This document shows positions 1 to 11,848 of a stretch of DNA of 64,000 bases, piece after piece. The notes under the pieces are model-generated. The model ran no database searches. It had not been told where the DNA came from and was given only the letters and a program-made list of their open reading frames with translations. This stretch comes from Siphonodentalium dalli. Taxonomy: Eukaryota; Mollusca; Scaphopoda; Gadilida; Siphonodentaliidae. Location: positions 80,438,705-80,502,704 of the forward strand of contig CP136067.1 of NCBI GenBank assembly GCA_032622095.1, read 5' to 3'. Position 1 is the stretch's first letter. Each line of letters opens with the position of its first letter. The position numbers and the translations under genes are program-made.

Positions 1-99
1 AATAATGCATGTTTTGTCGTTGACTATTCTTCCACTCGGATCACTATATATTGGGCATAGTCAATTCTATCTTTTATAATATGACACTAACTCATTTTG

Positions 100-445
100 A
101 TTTCAGGTAGAGACTTTATTCAGAAATGGTCACTTTGTGCGCTTTGCGCACATTTTGACCGTTTAAACATTTTGATTATAATTTTTTTTTTTAAATATAA
201 ATATATATATATTTAAAAAACAATTTAATCAAAATTTAGAAAAACTAACACCGCTATAACATCCGCGCCTTGGTACCCCGACTCACTACACAAATGTGGT
301 TGAAATCGGTCCAGGGGTCAGGGAGAAAAATCCGAACAGACAGACATACAGACAGACAGACATATCCTATATATAAATGACCAAGGACAATTATTATAAC
401 TGATTTGGGTGAACCAATACAATCATGAAAATACATGTACGTCAC
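100..445 (-). mobile_element. Dispersed repeat, possibly a non-autonomous Helitron-like element
   Basis: On the minus strand this stretch begins with an AT-rich block, then a (TGTC/TGTA)n run (about 336-362 on the plus strand) and a conserved-looking unique segment. It ends near a GC hairpin, GTGCGCAAAGCGCAC (about 137-151). This order (AT start, TCTG/TGTC microsatellite, unique segment, short GC hairpin near the end) is the same as in the Helitron pair at 38704-39948. A clean CTRR-T end is not visible after the hairpin, so Helitron membership is inference. No protein is supported. It could equally be another kind of dispersed repeat. Confidence 0.35.
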
Positions 446-1275
446 GCAGTCTGTACGACATATCTTTTAACAACACAAAGAAGGTTGATAATTCGGGATA
501 AAACATTCTTATTGCGGTCACAGAAAGAAGCCCTCTATATATATTGAGCACCAGGCTTGGTCATGTACCGATGTGTTCTAGTTCGCTGGATGGAGTACAA
601 AACGTCAAAGCATAATCCCAGTAAAGAGCGAACCGCTGTCGAGCAATCAATCTACAGTCCACACACCGTTCATATAATGCTTGATCGAAACATAACGTAT
701 TCTCTGAATTAAGCCGCTTTGTGGTGCGCTTCGCAATGATTTATGATTTTTACATAGGAATTTGTCTGACATAAACAGTGGACGATTTATCCCTCCTCTT
801 TGTGTGGAATAATAGCACAAAGGGCGTGTGCAATAGTCGGCACCAAGCACTAATCACATCCTGGTAGTGCTGCTCCTCATGTCTATTAACCGAGCGCATA
901 TGTTGTTAAAACATTAACACGCACTGTACAACTGCATGGGGGACAATAGACATGTTTAGATCAAGAACGTCCACCTGTTGTTTTGTGTTGTGGTGTCTGA
1001 CATACACCCATCCCTAAGTTATCTCGATTCGAGCCGGGGACCACAACTGACACCAAAAAGATAAATAACTGAATTCAACAAAATAAAAAAGAATTTTGTT
1101 TACATTAACAATCAGAAGCATTATATGTCACGTGTTATCGTCCATAAATTCATATCATTTTATCTATGTGACATGGCACCGACAAGCTTTTAGCTTACTG
1201 CCAAATCCCATTCTCGTGTATTATTACTATATCGGATGTATATTGTGATTTGTATGTTGCTTGAGAATAAATATG
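446..1275. other. No gene recognised
   Basis: AT-rich non-coding sequence. Only short frames without recognisable motifs are present on either strand, and no repeat structure stands out. Confidence 0.5.
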
Positions 1276-1754
1276 TTTAAAGGTACTCAACCCGATAAAA
1301 CTCCTCTCAATTACTATTTCAATGGCTTCGGGGGTCAAAAATATTTGATTCGAGTCGAGGAAGTCACCCATCAAAGCTCAGATTTGTTAGATATCGATTT
1401 TAGAAATCTATTATTTTTCATTATCGGGAATACTATCTGGCCCAGAACTCACTCAAAATTGCGTTAAAATTACCACTTGATTTTAGAGTTATTCATCCTT
1501 GTCTGTTTGAATAGATTTGGAGTACACATCCAGAGCAGATTACGGCAGTTATTGGTACTCATCTCGAGAACATAACAAATTTGAAAAATCAATATCTAAT
1601 AACTCTGAGCTTTGTTTGATGGGTTCCTCGACTCGAATCAAATATTTTTTACCCCCAAAGCCAAAGAAATAGTAATATAGGACCCTCTGATCGGATTGTT
1701 GTTGTTGGAATCTGTTGAGATGGGGACCCTCTTTACGGGTTGAGTACCTTTAAA
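1276..1754. mobile_element. MITE of the TTAA/GGTACTCAA family, copy 1
   Basis: The element begins TTTAAAGGTACTCAACCCG and ends with its inverse, CGGGTTGAGTACCTTTAAA, so both ends carry TTAA plus a terminal inverted repeat. The interior has inverted motifs near each end: CTATTTCAATGGCTTCGGGG on the left, and AAAGCCAAAGAAATAGTAAT on the right. It also has the block around GTTCCTCGACTCGAATCAAA that recurs in the copies near 34.5, 45.0 and 51.6 kb. It is under 500 bp with no transposase frame, so it is non-autonomous. TTAA-flanked termini are known for piggyBac and Kolobok transposons. Which superfamily mobilised this family is inference. Confidence 0.7.
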
Positions 1755-1929
1755 CTATATGACCTCATGTCTTCAAGCACCTGTCAATGTTACATACACC
1801 CGTAGTTACTCCATAACCAGACTTTTCGTATAGGTCAGGGTTAGAGCACAAGAATTGTTCTTTACCATAATCAATCGAGTCGAAGACGAGATTTATTCTG
1901 GTAAAGAACTATTCGCCTGCTCTGACCGA

Positions 1930-2272
1930 CTTAGAGCACAATTTATCCCACACAATGCAATCAACTGGAAATGTGCCGTTGAGCGTGTTTTGAACACGAC
2001 GCACAAGCCGTGCACTGGCCGCGATTGGACACAGTCTAGCCGGTTAGCCACGCCCAACAACATGATTAACATGAACTGATCGCCGTTGAATGTGAACAGA
2101 TATGTCCCAAACAACACGGACTGGTCCCACTTTGAAGCGCCCGTGCGATATGTCTGTTATGAGTTCGTGTGCCCAACAATGGGATAATCACTGAACTATT
2201 CCTTCGCCAGCCTTTGGAATGTGCTTTACCAAAAATCAGGGAACGATTGCAACAATGGGATTGTGCTCTAAG
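1930..2272. mobile_element. Small inverted-repeat element, TIR CTTAGAGCACAAT
   Basis: CTTAGAGCACAAT at 1930-1942 is matched by its exact inverse, ATTGTGCTCTAAG, at 2260-2272. Weaker inward pairing (an ACAATGCAATC/GATTGCAACAAT type match) supports a real pair of arms. A further TTAGAGCACAA motif lies just outside at about 1842. No coding capacity is seen. I could not find a clear target-site duplication, so the boundaries are tentative. Confidence 0.4.
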
Positions 2273-4049
2273 AATAAATGTGATCCATCTTGGTCGATAT
2301 ATAATTTAGTTATGCCACTTTCGCACAAAAAGGAGTGGCGTTGTAACACCATTATCAGCCACAAACCATGACACCGTCATGTAATAGCACGTTCTGCTAA
2401 GTTTCCAATGGCTCTTACTAATTTGAGTATATGGAACAAATTACCAAACATCGTTTAAGCATAGATGAGTTAGTTTATCCATAATTTGTTGGTCAGGATT
2501 ACCCCAAGTGGAAATGGTATTGATCCGATAATAATCAAGACTGTTCTCGGCAATCGGCATGTCGTTTATAGCATAATGAACACCAATATCGTCTATATAA
2601 CGAAGCATTTCTCATTTGGTTGGCCATGAAAAAAGAAAGGAGTTGTCAGCATCATTAGGTTATAAATTTCTTTTTATAAATGAAATGGAACACTACGCTG
2701 AGGTGAATGGGAATATCGAATAGACTTATGTTCATATAAAAAAAAATTGCAACATATAGATGTCATTACTATAAAGAAAATTTTGAAGTAATCTCTTCAA
2801 ATGATTGCTTGATGTCCACAATCATATATAATGGTATACTACACATTTAGATTGTTCTATTATTGATGATACAACAATTATTCCAAACTGATCCCAGAGC
2901 TGACATCAGTTTAGCCGCGATGTGCAATCCTGTTAAAACTTTTGCCACACGATGCGTGCCCATTCACTGTAGATTTACATGGTGGTATTCCAACGTGGAA
3001 TGTGAGTTATCGCATATATATATGATATATATGCACGAAGAATGAACGCTTTTGATGGGAAATGGAGTAGTGAATGTTGGGATTGCAGTCCGTTGACAAT
3101 CAGCCCTGCTCCTCCCGCTGTACCAAAAGTCGCCAAATATAACTGTCATTGGAAGTGAGGGACAAAAGACCATAGTGCTTATACAATGTTATAAGCAAAG
3201 TTAAAGCTGTACCAAGAACCATTTATAAGTAGAATAAGTCATGCTATAATCTTCCGATGTATGTGGGATAGACTATGGTGACGATGTTGGCGCCCAACAA
3301 CACGAACGAATGAGTGACATTTATGTAATTTTACCTGCATGTTTGTTTGTCATATAACTCATAATGATAACATAGAATGGCTTCAAATCATCAGCTGATA
3401 AACAGTATCGAAGATACAACAATTCAACCTGTAGTCATATATAGAGACTTCAGACTTACTGAGATGTTTTGCATTGGACTCAACATACAACAGATTACCG
3501 AGGCATTCGACACACGCATGTTAAACATATTTTATTGTGACCCACAATATACAGTATAAATTACACATATTATTAAAAACATTCAAATAAGTGTGGGTAC
3601 AAAGGGTCGGAGCACAAGCTAAGGAACTTAGAGAGGTAATATCGTCTGGCGTTCAGCTGCTATTAGATGTATTATATTAAGAGATTGGTTCAAAATTTGC
3701 TGTTTAATGCATGCGGCTGATGTTGTGGCTGTTGGTGTTGCTATGGTCTTCGACACATGCTTTTGCCAATTACTGTAACTTGGCGCATAACTATATCGCC
3801 AGTTGCATTTATTTATTACGTATAGTTATAGTGAATAAATAGTTAATGGTCTTGTCTTCGTATTAACACATAGTAACACAAGCTCGATATTAAATGATAT
3901 TACTATCAACAATAGTGCAAAACACTCCATATGGTTCAGTGCTAAAATATGATCGCAACTGTAGCCAACAAAAATCTCATGGCCACTACCTAGTATAAAA
4001 CAAGAGCATAGCTAGGGCGTGGCAAAATACGCCCGCTGTGATTTCAATA
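2273..4049. other. No gene recognised
   Basis: AT-rich non-coding sequence. I see short frames only and no convincing repeat or RNA gene. Confidence 0.45.
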
Positions 4050-4370
4050 AAGGGCCATGACGCTGGTGAAAATTGGCGGTGGGAACCCAAATTAGAATCT
4101 GACCTGTGTATTTTAGGCTAGTAAACGGACATACCAAATTTCATTCCATTCAATCCAAACTTGCTAAAGTTATCATCGGAATAAAATGAGTGCAAATTCC
4201 AACAAAAATGGCCGTAACTCTGAAAATTGGCGGGAGAGCCCGAATTCGAACATGACCTGTATTTTGTGATATAATTAACCCACATTCATTCCGTTCAGTT
4301 CAGACTTACTAAAGTTATCATCCGGAAACGAAAATTGAGTACATGTAAATCCCACAGGGGCGTGTCGTTA
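4050..4370. repeat. Two tandem copies of a dispersed repeat of about 155 bp
   Basis: Two consecutive diverged units share the order GGCC(A/G)T(A)AC..CTG, AAAATTGGCGG, a 'gacctgt...attt' block, a CATTCCNTTCA block and CTAAAGTTATCATC. The second unit starts near 4210. The opening motif resembles the 'GGGCCATAACTCTG' segment near 12350, which suggests a broadly dispersed family. It is non-coding, and its class is unknown. Confidence 0.5.
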
Positions 4371-5220
4371 AAATGAGTAAAATATGAATTAAAAAAATAT
4401 ATATTTAAACCGAACGCACCACTTTAAAAACCGCTTCGCTATACATGTGCATACATACGTAACAAGTGCGTTTACTATTTCAGATACCTCCTCATTTCTA
4501 ATGACCACAATTCACAAACGCCTGAACCGATTATTAAAATTCCAATGCCAATCGATGGAGTAAAAACTATATATTCAATTGTAATGCACACTTCTAGGAT
4601 AAACTGTCCAAAAACTTCGGAAACAGACGCCGAACAACAAAAGCCCCGACAGATGGGTCGCATAAATTTTAGCTCAGGAGAAAATATACCGTACATTTGA
4701 AATTCAATATTTATCTACAAAAAAATCCACCACCCTTTGTACACACATTTTTCATCGGCATTGTAACCTTCATTATATATATGGCTTCCCTTCGGTCTGG
4801 AGAGGGATAATATGTGCATGGGGAGGTATATGTGTACCATAACGCCACATCATGTATCGTATACAGTCGATACTGGTATAACATGTATTCTGCAAAATGG
4901 CAAGCAACTAGTTGCACAATGAAAATCAGAATGGGGATAAAGATAACTAATTACAAGGGCTGACAAGGATGGATAAACTTGATGATTATAAGTATGACAC
5001 TGATCTACCAATTTGGTCTCGTTAAATGAGGGGATTAAATTGTGCAATGTTCTCGCTTACAGACAATGAAGCGACCGGGCCCCAGTTTCTAGTTCATCGG
5101 TGTTTTATGCATTCGTTATCAGCTCGACAATAACATACAAGAAAACCATAGTCAGAAATGGTAACGCCACCAAGATCATATTATTAGCCATAAATATAAA
5201 TTATAATATAAAATATTATT

Positions 5221-5254
5221 CATTAGTTAGCGCTAATATAGGCGCTAACTAATG
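5221..5254. repeat. Perfect short hairpin with 13-bp arms
   Basis: CATTAGTTAGCGC at 5221-5233 and GCGCTAACTAATG at 5242-5254 are exact inverse complements with an 8-base loop. The flanks are AT-rich, and no gene is adjacent that it could regulate. Confidence 0.6.
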
Positions 5255-5832
5255 ACTTGTTAAATAACATCTAATAAATATTCATCTTATTCACAACTTT
5301 AAGGAGTCCTTCCGGTACACGAGAATATTTATCGCCGTTTGATTTGCACCAAGTGAACTCGGCGCATATATAATTGATAGAACAGACCTCTATTGTGATG
5401 ATCGTGTCGTTATTTGTTTAAGATACGTATCAATTGACATATACGCACCCGTTCCATCATTCAAATCTATGTATATCGCCCATTTTAGGGGACCTCCGCG
5501 AATTCGGGGACTTCCGCAAAGTGACCTCCACAAATCGGGACCTACTGCAAATCGTCGCACCCAATGCAATTTGTAAACCAATACGATTGACATGCGTTTT
5601 AACGAGGTGAGCTTTAATTAAACGAAAGAAGCATTCTACATAAACTATTTGTCATGGACTCAGCCAATGTGTCATATATATGTGTCAACTAAGGTCGCTT
5701 TTCGTGGTAAAAGTGAAAGTGGAAAATCCTATTGAAAATGAAAGTAACCTACAATTTTGGGATTTCCACGGCAGATTGCAGTGAATCTATACTATTGAAA
5801 GTGAATGTACAATTCCTGGAATTCTATCAGAT

Positions 5833-5908
5833 ATCGCGACTCTGCTCGTTTTCGTGATAATAGGTTATATAGGGCCTATATGACCACGAAAACGAGTCGA
5901 GTCGCGAT
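5833..5908. repeat. Inverted repeat with 24-bp arms
   Basis: ATCGCGACTCTGCTCGTTTT and the bases after it (5833-5856) pair with the inverse near 5885-5908 with one mismatch. The loop also contains a smaller AT palindrome around 5866-5880. This could be a mini-MITE or a simple cruciform-prone site. No coding sequence is present. Confidence 0.55.
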
Positions 5909-6399
5909 ACATCCATCGGTACAAACACATTGTGTATACGATACAATTTTGACTTGATGACCAGAACATAAAAGATGGCGGTTAATCCAAGTCTCCAACA
6001 GAACAGACATGCGCGCTCCAATTAAAATTACCCATAATTCAGTTCACTACACCAGGGGCTCCCAATGGGTTATACAATATTTTCAGGCTATCAGATTATT
6101 TATATTTTCAACAACATATTATTACACCGGTGACTGTAAGTTTACAATTTCAGCCTGTCCTGACACTATCGATACGATTTATCATATTTTCAAAAACGTA
6201 TTATACACCGGTGGCGTTAACTTTACAATTTCAGCATCTATGTGATTCTATCGGTACGATTGAGTAAGGTACAAAAAACATCTCCAAGAATACATTCGTC
6301 CAGTCCACCACACCATATCAAAATCATCGAAACTAGTTACACCACCATGTGGCGTAATAATTTTACTATGCAAACGAGCCAACTACCAGAACAATTTCA

Positions 6400-6800
6400 A
6401 ACCATTGTTGGTGTGAAATTTCCAACTAATATTGTTTTCAACTGGTGAAAACTTTGACCATAGTTGGCGGGGGTCTCATGTCCCCACATGCACCCATGTA
6501 AGTTCGGTAACGTAATACACACCACAGCCCCATGAACCAAGCAACATTCTCTAGAAAACTTCATATGGGGTCTCAATGGGGGTGGGGTCATCCGATTTGC
6601 CACAAAACCATAATAACTTTTGTCACCCCACATATGCATGTACTATGAAATTATAACATTTCCAAATTTCCAAATAACGTGACCACTTTCTCATTATGTA
6701 CAATGCCTTTATTCATCAGATCAGCAACGTTGCTACAGCTCGATGGGTGCCTCATCCCACCGGCTTCGGTAATACATGTCAACAGTTGGAAATTTCATAA
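6400..6800. repeat. Dispersed repeat with GTTGGAAATTTC motifs, copy 1
   Basis: The stretch contains several GTTGG..GAAATTTCCAAC-type motifs, G-rich blocks and 'AAAACTTTGACCA'. The same combination recurs at 8876-9262 and 32340-33260. It is non-coding, and no ends were found. Confidence 0.4.
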
Positions 6801-6937
6801 AGCTATGAATTGCCAAAATGGACTATAGTTTTTTTTACCGGACGCAATTCACTTGAACCAGCATGACTAATACTGTTCTGATTGAGCTCAATCAACGCCG
6901 TCTAAACCTCCGCGTTCTCACGGGCGTAATCTTTGCA

Positions 6938-6980
6938 GCAAGAAAATATCAGTGTGCAATTGTACCTGATATTTTCTTGC
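6938..6980. repeat. Short hairpin with 15-bp arms
   Basis: GCAAGAAAATATCAG (6938-6952) and its inverse complement (6966-6980) flank a 13-base loop. Part of the right arm is repeated directly after it (GATATTTTCTTG). Confidence 0.5.
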
Positions 6981-7101
6981 CGATATTTTCTTGTGGCTAC
7001 ATGTGAACGCGCCATAATTGTTCTTCTACGAACAACAAATTTGTTATAATCAGAATCTTGTGGCTCTCCGAAGAACCCGTATATAGGTTATAATGAGTGC
7101 G

Positions 7102-7147
7102 GTGTGTGTGTGTGTGAGGGTGAGGGTGTGTGTGTGGGGGGGGGGTG

Positions 7148-7228
<81 letters not shown>

Positions 7229-7262
7229 GTGAGGGAGGGTGTGTGTGTGTGGGGGGGGGGGT
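7102..7262. repeat. (GT)n microsatellite with G-run interruptions
   Basis: A (GT)n tract of about 160 bp is interrupted by GAGGGTGAGGG blocks and by runs of nine to ten G at 7136-7144 and 7252-7261. Frames across it encode only Cys-Val repeats and are not genes. Confidence 0.9.
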
Positions 7263-7480
7263 GAATATTACGCGGCTAGCTCAAAGGACTTTTAGTCTTC
7301 TATCATAATATATGGAATATAAACTGAACAAAACTTTGTTCATATACTAGTTCGTCTAATGTATTAATCAAGTAGCATATTTGCCTGATTCATTGGATTT
7401 CCGTTAGAATTCTGTTAAATGTCAATCGGTCCATTATTTTGAAAAACAAATATATAACGAGAGATATGTTTGAGATTGTT

Positions 7481-7876
7481 TATAAACACACTGCAGTGGT
7501 AGCTCACTCTCTGTCTTATAAACACACTGCAGTGGTAGCTCACTCTCTGTCTTATAAACACACTGCAGTGGTAGCTCACTCTCTGTCTTATAAACACACT
7601 ACAGTTGTAACTCACTCTCTGTCTTATAAATACACTGCAGTGGTAACTCACTCTCTGTCTTATAAACACACTGCAGTGGTAACTCACTCTCTGTCTTATA
7701 AACACACTGCAGTGGTAACTCACTCTCTGTCTTATAAACACACTGCAGTGGTAACTCACTATCTGTCTTATAAACACACTGCAGTGGTAACGCACTCTCT
7801 GTCTTATAAACACACTGCAGTGGTAACTCACTCTCTGTCTTATAAACACACTGCAGTGGTAACTCACTCTCTGTCA
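7481..7876. repeat. Minisatellite, 36-bp unit x 11
   Basis: Eleven tandem 36-bp units begin TATAAACACACTGCAGTGG. Because 36 is a multiple of three, the array is open in several frames on both strands and yields artificial 12-residue protein repeats such as YKHTAVVTHSLS. Units differ by only a few substitutions (GCTCAC against AACTCAC), and the first three units share one variant, which suggests recent local duplication. Each unit contains the palindrome CACTGCAGTG. I do not treat the frames as genes. Confidence 0.92.
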
Positions 7877-7906
7877 CATTCTTTCTTTCTCTTGTGCCTC
7901 AACTGA

Positions 7907-8399
7907 TTCATAATAAATATACAATTCTTAATGTTTTGTCATTTTCATTTCCCCTCAACCTGTTCTCTTCAACTCGGACTCTTGTCATACGCTCCTTCTA
8001 CATACTGTAGTCTAAATGATTTTCTTCTCTGAGCAAATAACTTAAGATAAACGATGAACCGCTTATGTCAGATCCTCTTCACCCTCTTCTATTCTAAATT
8101 GTCATATAATTATCTAAATCATATTGTTCATTGTCTCGTTTGATGTATACATTTATTAATTGAGGGCGGAATAAATATTGTTTAAACCAAAGGTATTTTC
8201 GTCTAAATATACAATGCAGGCGTCCCATACTTCTTGCGTTGAAAAAGACTTTATTAAGCGGCATTCGTTTGTCGTATGCACGAATGGTTCTAAATTTGGT
8301 TCAGAATACAGGACAACATATATAGAAGCAATTTATAGGTTCCTCTTGGAACCCAGACTTTTATCAGTCTATGCTTAGTCAATTTAACTGGAATATAGC
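7907..8399. other. No gene recognised
   Basis: AT-rich non-coding sequence between the minisatellite and the LINE fragment. No supported feature. Confidence 0.45.
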
Positions 8400-8875
8400 G
8401 CTGAGCAAATTAGTTACTGTATATACTGTTTATTTATATTTATTCATGTCCTTGAATAAGCGCGAAATATTCTCTATTGATACTAATCCATGTAGTTTCT
8501 CTTTGGTGGGGTTCTCCCAATAGTATTTCGGAATATAACGTTCACGTATATCGTTGTATTTATCACAAATAAGGAGAAAGTGGTATTCGTCCCCCACTTC
8601 CGAATTGCACGCAGGACAGTTTTTGTTGTTGTCATTTTTCCTCCACCTTTTCATTTCAATTGGTAGCCTGTGGTTAGCCGTCCTTATCTTGATCAATTGT
8701 TGCCAACGATGTTTAGGTAAATTCAATAAATATTTACAAATATCCGAATGTGATTTCAATTTACTGTAAAGTACTGCTCTAGACGAATCTGACGATGAGA
8801 TATCATTAAAAAGTTTGAGACAGTGCTGCTTTATCAAGAGTGATTTAACATTGCGAATCTCCGCTTGAGTTAGTG
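8400..8875 (-). pseudogene. 5'-truncated LINE, C-terminal end of ORF2
   Basis: The minus-strand frame ending at 8430 encodes the last 135-150 residues of a LINE ORF2. Motifs include IRTANHRLPIE, a Cys-His module CPACNSEVGDEYHFLLIC, then YIPKYYW and SIENIS. The same motifs occur in the same order at the end of the nearly complete LINE at 53.5 kb (IRTSNHRLPIE, CTLCNDGIGDEYHFVIKC, YIPDYYW, SIENIS), so the two belong to one family. Homology starts at about 8873, directly beside a poly(G) run, which fits 5' truncation during target-primed reverse transcription. Minus-strand AATAAA-like sequence around 8430-8435 may mark the 3' end. It is inactive because the endonuclease and catalytic reverse transcriptase are missing. 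Confidence 0.85.
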
Positions 8876-9262
8876 GGGGGGGGGTCCACCTTCAAATGTC
8901 CAAATGCCCATGTCCTTGAACCAGATCAAACTCTTATGTTCACGAAATACTATTTGCATCCATCACCGCTTTGGTTGGTGAAACTTTCCAACGGTTACCT
9001 CGAACTTTCCAACTGTTGGAAATGTCCAACCTGAAATCTCCCTGAGGTTGGACAATTTCTAACTAATAGCCAACTCGAATATATGCTACTGTTGGTCAAA
9101 CAATTCCCCACTAATTACTAGTTGAAAATTCAAAACAATGAGAACAATTTTAACATATATATGATGTAAAATTTCCCAACTATAATGTTCTGTTAGGCAT
9201 GACATTTCCAACTGTTGCAAATTTGGACCAAAGTGTGTGGTGGGGGGGGGGGGGGGGGGGGT
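8876..9262. repeat. Dispersed repeat with GTTGGAAATTTCC motifs and poly(G), copy 2
   Basis: It opens with a G run (about 8873-8883), contains repeated 'TTTCCAAC'/'GTTGGAAA' motifs, and closes with about 22 consecutive G (9240-9261). The layout matches 32340-33260. It is non-coding. Confidence 0.45.
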
Positions 9263-9433
9263 AGATATTTTTCTCTCCTTCTTTTCTATATACTTTCCAT
9301 TTCTCAGTATCCTGATATTTTGCTCATTTAGAGAATAAAGCATTATAATTATACATTGTTGCATGTACATCATAGGAATAAACGTGTTAAACGGACATGG
9401 CTTATTTGAAACTACATGTAAAATAATTGTGTT

Positions 9434-9978
9434 TGTGTAATTTATAGTATAGGAACCATACACGAGATATCGGTGCGATTTATAGTATAGGAACCATACA
9501 CGAGATATCGGTGTAATTTATAGTATAGGAACCATACACGAGATATCGGTGTAATTTATAGTATAGGAACCATACACGAGATATCGGTGTAATTTATAGT
9601 ATAGGAACCATACACGAGATATCGGTGTAATTTATAGTATAGGAACCTTACACGATATTTCGGTGTAATTTATAGTATAGGAACCATACACGAGATGTCG
9701 GTGTAATTTATAGTATAGGAACCATACACGAGATGTCGGTGTAATTTATAGTATAGGAACCATACACGAGATGTCGGTGTAATTTATAGTATAGGAACCA
9801 TACACGAGATTTCGGTGTAATTTATAGTATAGGAACCATACACGAGATGTCGGTGTAATTTATAGTATAGGAACCATACACGAGATGTCGGTGTAATTTA
9901 TAGTATAGGAACCATACACGATATGTCGGTGTAATTTATAGTTTAGGAACCATACACGAGATATCGGTGCAATTTTAT
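9434..9978. repeat. Minisatellite, 38-bp unit x about 14
   Basis: Tandem units start GTGTAATTTATAGTATAGG and contain ACCATACACGAGATATCG. Variants (ATATCG, ATGTCG, ATTTCG) are clustered by position: ATATCG in the first units, then ATGTCG, and ATATCG again at the end. This is as expected from local unit spread. Because 38 is not a multiple of three, no long frame crosses it. Confidence 0.92.
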
Positions 9979-10262
9979 ATTCTGAAGAAATAAAAACTAA
10001 TCGAAGTCAGCAATGTTGTAGTTGCTTTCAGTTTTTCTCACAGAAGGGAGAGAAACGCTCCTTATCCATACCATGTCAGGAATAAACTAACACAGAACGC
10101 TCTTTATTGTCCCACGCTGAAGAAAACTCGGGATAAGATTTTGTTCTAAATTCAATAAATTGCATATATCTTTCCGGGGCACATCAATTATGTATGACAG
10201 TATTTCACGTATTCATCGACCAATTTTTATCTTGGCTGGAATGTAACACATACAAGCTAGCA

Positions 10263-10440
10263 TCAATATAAATTAGGGGCTGTAAACGGCCATATGACTT
10301 TACTATATAACAGTTATATTGATATTGTCGTTGTTTTGGGGCGGATATAGGATCACTATAAATGAGGGGCTGTAAACGGTCATGACTTTACTATATGACA
10401 GTTAATTTGATTTTGTCGTTGTTTTGGGTGGGTATCTATT
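10263..10440. repeat. Tandem duplication, unit of about 87 bp x 2
   Basis: Two adjacent diverged units share AGGGGCTGTAAACGG, CATGACTTTACTATAT, ACAGTTA and TTGTCGTTGTTTTGGG. Non-coding. Confidence 0.6.
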
Positions 10441-11178
10441 GGCATTTAACTATCTTAAAGGAGTGCTGTACGCCATTTTCATTAAATTTCCGGTGACAAC
10501 AACGATCTAATATCGATAATATATAGAAACATAAGTAATTTGAGTCGAAGATGTTTTCTGTAAACGCTCAGGTTTATGGGCTATCTTAAAATTTAATAAT
10601 TTAAAAGTTAATAATTTGATATAAATTGAATTTATGACTGGAGCCATAAAATGGCGTCAATTAAATTACGAATTACCGTAATCAAAAACAGTAATTGAGG
10701 GATACTGGATTGTTAAACCGATCGCACACACGATCGCTTAAAATATTATGATGATACGGGGAGAACACTCAAGCCACTCACTGACTAGCGACGATACAAT
10801 AACTTAAATGATTATATGGGACTAGTATGCATATAATATAACTTTTATTTGATTCATTTGGTTGAAAACTTTACAAAAATTACTCGACAACGACAATTTG
10901 TATTTTTGCATTCCGGTAAATTTGTCATCCGTAACATGACTTCGTACTCAACAGACTTTCAAATAATGGAAAAATTGTTACCTTATTCTCCGACTCGGAG
11001 ACTATAGAAACCAACAACAACATTTGGCGTACAGTACCCCTCTAACCACATATATCTATATATAATCACCCATCGAAGAGAGTTGTAACCTGAATTATGT
11101 AGGAATATCTGATCGGATGGGGCATCCTTCAACAGACTTCATTAGATTTGAACCTTAATGCCAGGTTATTTATCTATT
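10441..11178. other. No gene recognised
   Basis: AT-rich non-coding sequence with no supported feature. Confidence 0.45.
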
Positions 11179-11848
11179 TAAACCACGACACTAAATTTCC
11201 ACCTTTAAAATAATTATAGAGCAAGTATGTGCAGCCAATAACTTCGCCATCAATATATCAAGTTAGTATGAGATTCCCGACAAAAAAAGAGACCCGTAAA
11301 CAAGTGATTATCACAGCGATAACGCGCCAAAACACTAAGAAATGATGAATAAAATATGACGCGATATAATGATCTAAGTTGCAACAAAACATAATATGCC
11401 ACGTGCTGTGTGCAAGGAAGTCATAATTTATTTATCTTCAGTGCTTCAGTGTGAAACGTCAAATGATGTTTGAAGATATGTGTATCCGCTTCATTTTCTG
11501 GTCTTGTAAATTGCAGGATACATGCCCGAGATTGTTTTACTTTCAACCAGGCCCTTAATTATATAAGTATGGCGATTGCAACGCATAGGGCATACTCCGC
11601 AAAGGTGGCCTTATTTTCGTATTCAAAAGATATTTTAATCCGGTATATATATGTAATTTGACTGAATAAAACATGCTGCATCAAGATGTAGAATTGCTAG
11701 TTGCCACTATGAATTAGTTCAGCATTCATTTATCAAGTTGCTTACTTCTCAACCACGACACTAAATTTCCACCTTTAAAAATAACTATAGGGCAAGTATG
11801 TGCAGCCAATAACCATCAATATACCAAGTTATGATGAGATTCCCGAAA
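11179..11848. repeat. Pair of direct repeats of about 100 bp, 570 bp apart
   Basis: The segment from AACCACGACACTAAATTTCC to GAGATTCCCGA occurs at about 11179-11281 and again at 11751-11840, with roughly 90% agreement by eye. A small LTR-like element or a local duplication would explain it. The frame between them (11470-11661) has no recognisable motif. No primer-binding site was seen. Confidence 0.55.

Noticed and set aside
7481-7876. Repetitive 150-residue proteins on both strands, or a CRISPR array
   Set aside because: Direct tandem repeats without unique spacers. The frames exist only because the unit is 36 bp long.
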